Positions 57,975 to 64,000 of a stretch of 64,000 nucleotides of DNA are shown in pieces (the first letter of the stretch is position 1; each line of letters starts with the position of its first letter). Position numbers and translations under genes: made by a program. The notes beneath the pieces are model-generated. The model ran no database searches. It was not told the origin of the DNA and was given only the letters and a program-made list of their open reading frames with translations. This DNA is from Coffea arabica (Eukaryota; Streptophyta; Magnoliopsida; Gentianales; Rubiaceae), in assembly GCF_036785885.1 (NCBI RefSeq), contig NC_092322.1, positions 12,732,466 through 12,796,465 on the forward strand, written 5' to 3'.

Positions 57975-58945
57975 TTGGACTTCTCCAAATGAACAGAACA
58001 TGATACCTTTTGCCTGTGGGCATCCAAATGAATTTGTTAATGTTGCTGACAAATGAATTTGTTAATTATTTTCTGTATTTTATTTAAATAGGTTACTTTT
58101 ACTGATATATCTTGGACCAATAATTCCAAATGAAAATTGGATTCATGTAACGAGAGAAAGATTTCTCATTCCGTAGCCGGGAAGATATGTAGCTATTCTA
58201 CATCTGAACCAAATTCTTTATGAGATTATCTTTCTAGCTGCTCTAGAACAATTAGAAGATTCTGTAGAAGAAATATGAGGTTCTGTAAGGGATACAAATA
58301 GAAGGAAATTTATAAAACATTCCAAGGAAAAAATCTGCCACTTAAACTTTACTTCAAACTTATGAAGTTAAAGAAATTTGTAGAGAATATCAAAACAGTT
58401 TTAAGAAAAAAAAAAAAAAAAAAAAGAGGTTCCGAGAAAGTAAAAAGAAGATCTTAATTTATACAAGTTACTAATTTTAAAAAAGAATCAATTTGATTGA
58501 GCAAAAGAAGTATTTTTCTCTGTTTGGATCAGTTATTTTTGGGGTGTTTTTGAAATATTTTACTGTAGTAATATAGGTGAAAAACTTTTACTGTAACTAT
58601 TTTTGGAAGTATTTTTTAAATATTTTACTGTAGATGTATTATTCTAACATTGTATTTGAAAAATTTATTTTTCAAAAAATGACCAATACAAACGCAGAGG
58701 TTATTTTTTGATCCAGATGACGACTGACCCCTCAATAAAAAGAGGAGCCTCTCACCACCCAAAAGAATTATATCATAATCTAAACAAGACTTTTGACTAA
58801 ATCAAATAACAGGCATGTTACATGGATCCGTACAAAAGGGAGGAGAAGGAACCAAGAAGTGCTCAAGCAGATTCTCCATTTCTGAGCAAAGGCCAAGAGA
58901 GATGCCTTTCTTGATTTTCTCCACATGATGAATGGACTAAGTGAT
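57975..58945 (-). other. Conserved upstream block, unit 6
   Basis: Part A at 57977-58025 (GGACTTCTCCAAATGAACAG) and part B at 58818-58945 (GCAGATTCTCCATTTCTGAG, GAGATGCCTTTCTTGATT, CTCCACATGATGAATGGA) flank an AT-rich insert that includes a MITE at 58519-58700. Confidence 0.68.
58519..58700. mobile_element. hAT-like MITE
   Basis: CTCTGTTTGGATCAGTTATT on the left pairs with the right end GACCAATACAAACGCAGAG. ATTTTACTGTAG occurs twice inside, typical of a common plant hAT MITE. The flanks GTATTTTT and GTTATTTT are an imperfect 8-bp duplication. Confidence 0.5.
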
Positions 58946-59257
58946 GTGGATGATTCAATCATGCATATTTATCCATCAAATATTCCTTGGAAAAAAGATG
59001 GCATGCACTTAATGACGCTAAGGGTCGGTTTGGTATCCTCTTTTTGTAGTAATTTAATTTAATTAATGGGCTAGTAATTCTCTTTCTAATAAAATTCTGA
59101 CTACTAGAAGAGAATCATATGTAGCTGCGTACTTCCTTCATCAAAAAGCAAAGAACATGATTTAGGACACAGTTACATCTTTAAGTTGATGTTTTTTTTT
59201 TATCTTAAATTAATGTTGTACACACCGAAAACGTAATAAATTGTTTATATCATGTAG

Positions 59258-59969
59258 GTGTAGTGATACGAACCTGACTCTCCAAACTCCCGCTTTTCAA
59301 AGAGACAATTTGACTAGGCAGTGAAAAGATCTATCTTGATCAAGTTATGGATAATATTGGGATGGAAAATAGGGTAGGCCGGTCACAATTTAGGTGAATA
59401 CCAAACTGATATGACACTCAAAAATCCTCACTTGAGATGAACCAAAATTTGAAAGACAAGAGTTTCCACTTAAACTCGAAGAAAGAACGAAATTTCAAGC
59501 TTCATTCATTTGAATCGACCGTCTATTACAATGATGTTTAAAACCTTATATAGACAAAACCCTAACCTAAACCGAAATCCAAATCGAACTTGGACTGATT
59601 TCACTTATTTAATAACTAAACTATTAGATTCAACTAAGCCCATTAAGTTCAAAACTTAACACAAGATTGGCCATTTTATTGACTAAATACATCTAACCAA
59701 ATTACTCAATAAAAAAATCAAACAATAATTAATTAAAACAAACAAAATCGGAAAAATCTCAAAAAGAAATTAATGACACAAAAATCGCAGACGGATTGCA
59801 CATAAATTCCACTGGCTAAGTGGACCGGTTTGTGGGCAGTAATTTAATCTTCTTTCTCGAGCTAAGTCAACGTCTTCCAAGTTTCTTGCTTGAACCTCCT
59901 TGCGTTCGAATTAAATACGTGGAAGTTTGAAAAGGTTTCTTAATCCGTCCTGCACAAGCTTTAATGTCC
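59258..59969. mobile_element. 712-bp insertion with 11-bp direct repeats, family unknown
   Basis: ATATCATGTAG flanks it exactly (59247-59257 and 59970-59980). There are no clear inverted ends and no poly(A). The interior has AACCCTAACCTAAACCGAAA-like phrases and no coding frame. It could be a Mutator-like or LTR-derived fragment. Confidence 0.5.
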
Positions 59970-60456
59970 ATATCATGTAGACTATATATATGTTTATGTG
60001 AGTTTTTCTAATGAGTGTCTATTAAACATTTGTTAACATAGCTAAACGCCAACTAACCTATCATGCATATAAACATACTAACAATTATCATCACTTTTCT
60101 TTACCTTTATATACTTTCCCTAATTAATCTTACCTTTCCAAAGATCTAACACCTAAAATACGTCTTCACCATTGTTCATTGAACATCCATTAGACAAACC
60201 CTGCGTGTATATCACAAGACAGACTACTACAATTCCAATCCACTTTCAAATTAATTTGCAGTAAATTTCTCCAATCATTTCAATGTCTTGTATATCCTCC
60301 AATTCTCGTGTTGCTTCTTGACCATCGAACATCTCATGATGCCCGTGCAGCTATACCTTTTTAATTTTTTTTTTTTATGAATACACACGAATTACATTCG
60401 AGCAACACTGCAAGTAAATCCACACAAATTGTGCGTACAATAAACCATATATGTGG

Positions 60457-60753
60457 GAACCACTGAGCTAAAGCATAACCATAATTGTGCGTGCCCCACC
60501 ACCTCTCCTGGTGAGATGGGAAGTCAGGGGTTTAACCCTTGCCTCCCATCAAATTGTCTGGCCCTCATGGACAACTCGATTGGTCTTAACAAGCCTCCTT
60601 AGGAGTTGGTGTCCAATGCCCACAAGGGTCCGAATCCTGTGATTATCGTGTTCGAGGGGATGGGGCCTCTCCTCCCTAACTCGAGTGGGATTAGTCGGGC
60701 CTCGTAAGGATTGACCCAACACCCACTCCGTCAGCAAAAAAAAAAGAAAAAAA
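60457..60753 (+). mobile_element. SINE with poly(A) tail
   Basis: Flanked by the 15-bp direct repeat AAACCATATATGTGG (60442-60456 and 60754-60768). It contains CTCCTGGTGAGATGGG and GGGGTTTAACCC (pol III A/B-box-like) and ends in an A-rich tail interrupted by one G. Typical of an Au-like plant SINE. The SINE proper may begin nearer 60490. Confidence 0.8.
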
Positions 60754-60769
60754 AAACCATATATGTGGA

Positions 60770-62005
60770 ATAAGTAATACACATATCTTTAACATCAGAA
60801 GCACCTTTAGAGTGACCTCTTAACCAGCTCGAGTAAGGGTGCTGGTTGACGTAACATTCTTACTTGGTTACTGATTTTCAAGGTATCCTAACATAAAAGG
60901 TCCCTCAAGTCATGGATCAAATTTTCTTACTTTACAATACACCTAAATTTTCTTCAATTGTTCTCGATGCATCAATTTTTTTCAATGTGGTAAATTAATC
61001 GATTAAGTTCGCCCAAATTGAATATGATTTTTAATGGGGTAACATGTTTCTGCATCAAAAGATAAATTAACCGCCAATAATCGATGACTTGTGGATTGAG
61101 GAGGGAAAAAAATTTACTAGTGGAGATATCTGTCCATAGATCATTAATTTTATAAGGCCCATAAATGTCCCACTATTTCTATGTGTGAAAATATAATTTT
61201 TTTTCTTTTTTAAGCAAATGATGGATTTTAAGGCTATTTCAGTGCAACATGTATACCTAAGTTGTCAAAATTCGTTCAATTTGAGGTTGATTGGTCGATT
61301 GTATCATGAATTCGGAGTTTTGCACCCAGTTCTTACTCCTGGACCTCATCTGTTGTTTCCACAACTAGAGAAGCACTCAATGGCATTTCACACTAATATA
61401 AATTAAGTTGATTTTCTTCATCACTAAATTGGTTATTTTTTTTAAATAAAAAAATTGAAGTAAATTAATCATTGTCAACAAATTAAATTTGCACCAATTC
61501 AACAAATTTGCACCAATTATACAAATGAGAATTCCAAGATTTGAGATCTCCCCACTCGCACTATACAAAAAAAAAAAAAGAACCTCTTCTTTTTCTTTTA
61601 TGCATTCTACAGAAATTAATAATATGTTCATAAGTCACCTCCCAGACCATGAATTTTCTTGAATGCCAAATTTTAAAAATCCTACTAATATCTATTTGGA
61701 GTTTCTTTAATTTTACGTCCGTACACACCCATACACACAAAACAATATGAAATTGTAAACTCAACTCGGAAAAAATCACAAAGCCCAGGTTCTTCAAGAA
61801 CATGTTGAAGTGTGATCCAATGATATGCTAAGGCCCAAACAAAAACTCATAAAGTCAACATAGCCCACGTAGTATTTTCAACTTTTTTTTTTAATCCACT
61901 TACTTCTCCCTACATCCTTTCCACCCCTATTCAGTAAAATTTACATGTAAAATTAAAAATTTCCTTTTTTTGATTGGTTAAACTTTGACTGCTGAGCGAT
62001 CAAGT
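60770..62005. other. Spacer with a duplicated segment
   Basis: AT-rich. Bases 61590-61715 are duplicated at 62645-62790 (shared GCATTCT(A/G)CAGAAATTAAT and CATGAATTTTCTTGAATGCC). No gene recognised. Confidence 0.5.
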
Positions 62006-62014
62006 GAAGAATAA

Positions 62015-62300
62015 GGGTTAATACCACTTTGTCCCCTCAAACTTCGGACGATTACCCACTTCAGTCTCTAAACTTTAAAATGGGATACTTAAGTCCCTAA
62101 ACTTTTAAAATGGGACACTTAAATCCCTAAACCCTTATAAAATGGGACACTTCGACCACCAATGGTATTCAGGATTTGTTAACAATTTTCTTTAAGTATG
62201 AGGTATTTATAAGTTTAGGGACTTAAATGTCTCATTTTGAAGTTTAGGGACTGAAGTGGGTAATCATTGAAAGTTTAGGGGGACAAAGTGGTATTAACCC
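62015..62300. mobile_element. Mutator-like MITE, palindromic
   Basis: Perfect ends GGGTTAATACCACTTTGTCC and GGACAAAGTGGTATTAACCC. A perfect 9-bp target duplication GAAGAATAA (62006-62014 and 62301-62309). The arms repeat TTTAGGGACTTAA-type phrases in inverted orientation. 286 bp, non-coding. Confidence 0.93.
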
Positions 62301-62419
62301 GAAGAATAAAGGTTGGCAAGAATGGTTTTTGGTTGGGAAGGGAGAGAAGCGGGAAAGAGCGATCAAGTGAAGAATAAAGCAGAAAAAAAGAAATATTAAC
62401 AAAAATCCAAAAACGGTTT

Positions 62420-62479
62420 CCGCTGCCGGGATTCGAACCCGAAGTTTAACTTAACCCAATTTGATAAGTGCCACAGCGG
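62420..62479 (-). other. tRNA-like sequence with collapsed anticodon arm
   Basis: On the minus strand CCGCTG and CAGCGG pair as a six-base acceptor-like stem around GGGTTCGAATCCC, a canonical T arm/B box. Total length is only 60 bases; a normal D arm and anticodon arm cannot be drawn. Probably a tRNA-derived relic or a SINE head, not a working tRNA. Confidence 0.4.
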
Positions 62480-62644
62480 ATGCACTCCCAGTTGTATACG
62501 AGCCTCAGGTTAATTTATTTAAACTAAGTTCTGAAACTAAGTCCTCATATCCATCTAATATTTCCTTTTTCCAAAAGTGATCCTTTGAACCCCAATTTCT
62601 ATTACCAAGTGTTTTTTTTTTTTTTGGGTTCCATTCTACCTCTT

Positions 62645-62815
62645 CTTTATCTTTTATGCATTCTGCAGAAATTAATACTATGTTCAGAAGTTACTTCCCA
62701 AACCATGAATTTTCTTGAATGCCAAAATTTAAAAATCCTACTAATATCTCTTTGGAGTTTCCTAATTTTAAGCGCATTCACTAAAATTTACATGTAAAAT
62801 TAGAATTTTCCGAAT
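62645..62815. repeat. Second copy of a local duplication
   Basis: Matches 61590-61715 and, after a gap, the TTTACATGTAAAATTA phrase at 61940. Copies lie about 1.06 kb apart, with a MITE and a tRNA-like relic between them. Confidence 0.75.
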
Positions 62816-63317
62816 AAATAACTTATATACAATTAGAACTGTAACTCTACTACTATGGGAACTCGAAATATATATATATAGCCTTTTTCCTTTTGGGATT
62901 TCAATATGTCGTCAACGACTGACATTGTTTATAGCTAAATTCGGGGTTCAATATAAATACTAATAAGATTCAAATAAAATTTTCCCTACCCTTTTCCGAC
63001 TTCTTAAATTTTGCTGAAAATATTTAAAGATTCAAATAAAATTGTCAATAAATGTGACATCAATGCAGACTTGCTCAATGAATTAATGAATGCTGCATGT
63101 TTTAATACATGGGATGATTAAATAAACTTAACGGCCATTCTCTAGACAAGTTAGACAAAGAAATGTGTTAGAAAAATGCCCGAGGACAAAATGTAAACTG
63201 CAAAGCTATATTCAAGACTCAAGATTGAAGAGCCGAACCAAACAATAACTGAACCAGTTCTTTCTCTATTACACTTTAAAATCTAAGGAATTTGGAACAT
63301 TTTAATAAATTAGCAAA

Positions 63318-63322
<5 letters not shown>

Positions 63323-63366
<44 letters not shown>
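63323..63366. repeat. (AT)n microsatellite
   Basis: About twenty-two AT units. Confidence 0.95.
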
Positions 63367-63370
<4 letters not shown>

Positions 63371-63664
63371 GAAGATAGATTACCGAGGCTCAATTCTTTA
63401 ACCTCGCAGAAACAAGATCAGGTGGCTGTGGACTTCTAACCATGTGTTACCATGACCACTACAACATTGTTAATTAACGTCCAAATGAAAGTAACATGAC
63501 ATTATCTAACTTTGATGTGAAGTTACAAAACTGGACGAGACTCAAAACCAGTTCAAACTGAAATTGAATAAAACTGGCAGGAGTCCATGCAAAATCAACA
63601 TCCACGTTTAGGTAAAAAAAAACCGAAGCTGAATTGTTTGGATGGAAAAGGTTGTAGGTGATTA

Positions 63665-63981
63665 TCACATCCCATATAGCCTTGGCCTTGATAAGCATTA
63701 ATGGCTTTAACTTGCCCTGGACATTGAGGCTCATAATTAACCTCATTGGAACCACCAACAAAGAGCTTCCCTATGAAAACAGCAGGAAGACTTGTATGGG
63801 ATCCTAATGCTAGCAATGCATTCTCGATCTCCCTTCCTTTGGGATGATAATCAAGCTCATAAACAGTAGGATTCGCCCCGAAACTGCATATCAACATCTT
63901 AATAGCATGGGATATGCAGCAGTTGCTCTTGCTGAATATCACAACTGGCTTTTCTGACCCCAATCTCCTCACTGCTTCCAT
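63665..63981 (-). pseudogene. CC-type glutaredoxin, 3' end frameshifted
   Basis: The first 80 codons are good: [46 protein letters not shown], then [20 protein letters not shown]. After GGSNEV the sequence gains 4 bases (GTTAATTATGAGC where sisters have GTTATGAGC), 3 bases within LKPLL and 1 base near the final Trp codon. The L..LL and AIWM tail is therefore lost, and translation runs into an unrelated 47-residue extension (to 63595). The conserved Cys of GCxPS is Ser here. Any product would keep the active site but lack the TGA-binding tail. The promoter lies beyond the right edge. Confidence 0.85.
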
Positions 63982-64000
63982 TCTGCTTTTGGGAAAAATA

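Noticed and set aside
60549-60782. 77-codon minus-strand frame
   Set aside because: It lies inside the SINE at 60457-60753.
37811-63366. AT microsatellites as possible CRISPR-like or origin repeats
   Set aside because: They are simple dinucleotide runs without spacers or associated genes.

Overview
This is a 64 kb piece of AT-rich plant nuclear DNA, most likely from a eudicot. The evidence is spliced genes with GT/AG introns, a plastid starch enzyme, a CYP81-type P450, plant-specific CC-type glutaredoxins, an F-box protein, and many plant transposons (CACTA, Mutator-like, hAT and Stowaway MITEs, SINEs, TRIM and solo-LTR fossils). I cannot name the species.

Layout. 1-2.2 kb: the last five exons of plastidial 4-alpha-glucanotransferase DPE1 (+). 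2.9-17.7 kb: a small CYP81 cluster (+) with one intact two-exon gene (5711-9438, 502 aa) between two broken copies (3960-4880 and 15404-17650). It is cut up by a hAT-like element, several MITEs, a 3.7 kb Mutator-like element with long inverted ends (9975-13701) and a partial LTR. 18-64 kb: a minus-strand tandem array of CC-type glutaredoxin genes. Four are intact (35093, 42884, 47264, 56685; each 102 aa with a CCIS active site) and three are broken (18120, 52065, 63665). An intact intronless F-box gene (49403-50620) and a relic of another (about 39.3 kb) lie inside the array.

The first glutaredoxin unit has been split by about 14 kb of insertions: a 6.3 kb CACTA element (18977-25261, TSD TGT), a 5.9 kb MULE (25333-31248, 9-bp TSD TTTAATTTA) with a nearly full transposase and a GRF zinc-finger gene on the other strand, and a solo LTR (31631-33403, TSD AGGTA). 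Paralogous units in the array serve as empty sites for several of these insertions.

The most interesting unexplained signal is a two-part conserved sequence, present six times, that lies upstream of every glutaredoxin copy whose upstream side is inside the window. No reading frame is kept across the copies, so it may be regulatory or non-coding RNA, or simply residual duplication. The glutaredoxins probably act in redox-linked transcriptional control through TGA factors. The P450, the F-box gene and DPE1 have no evident pathway link with them or with each other. No prokaryote-type system, CRISPR array or operon is present.
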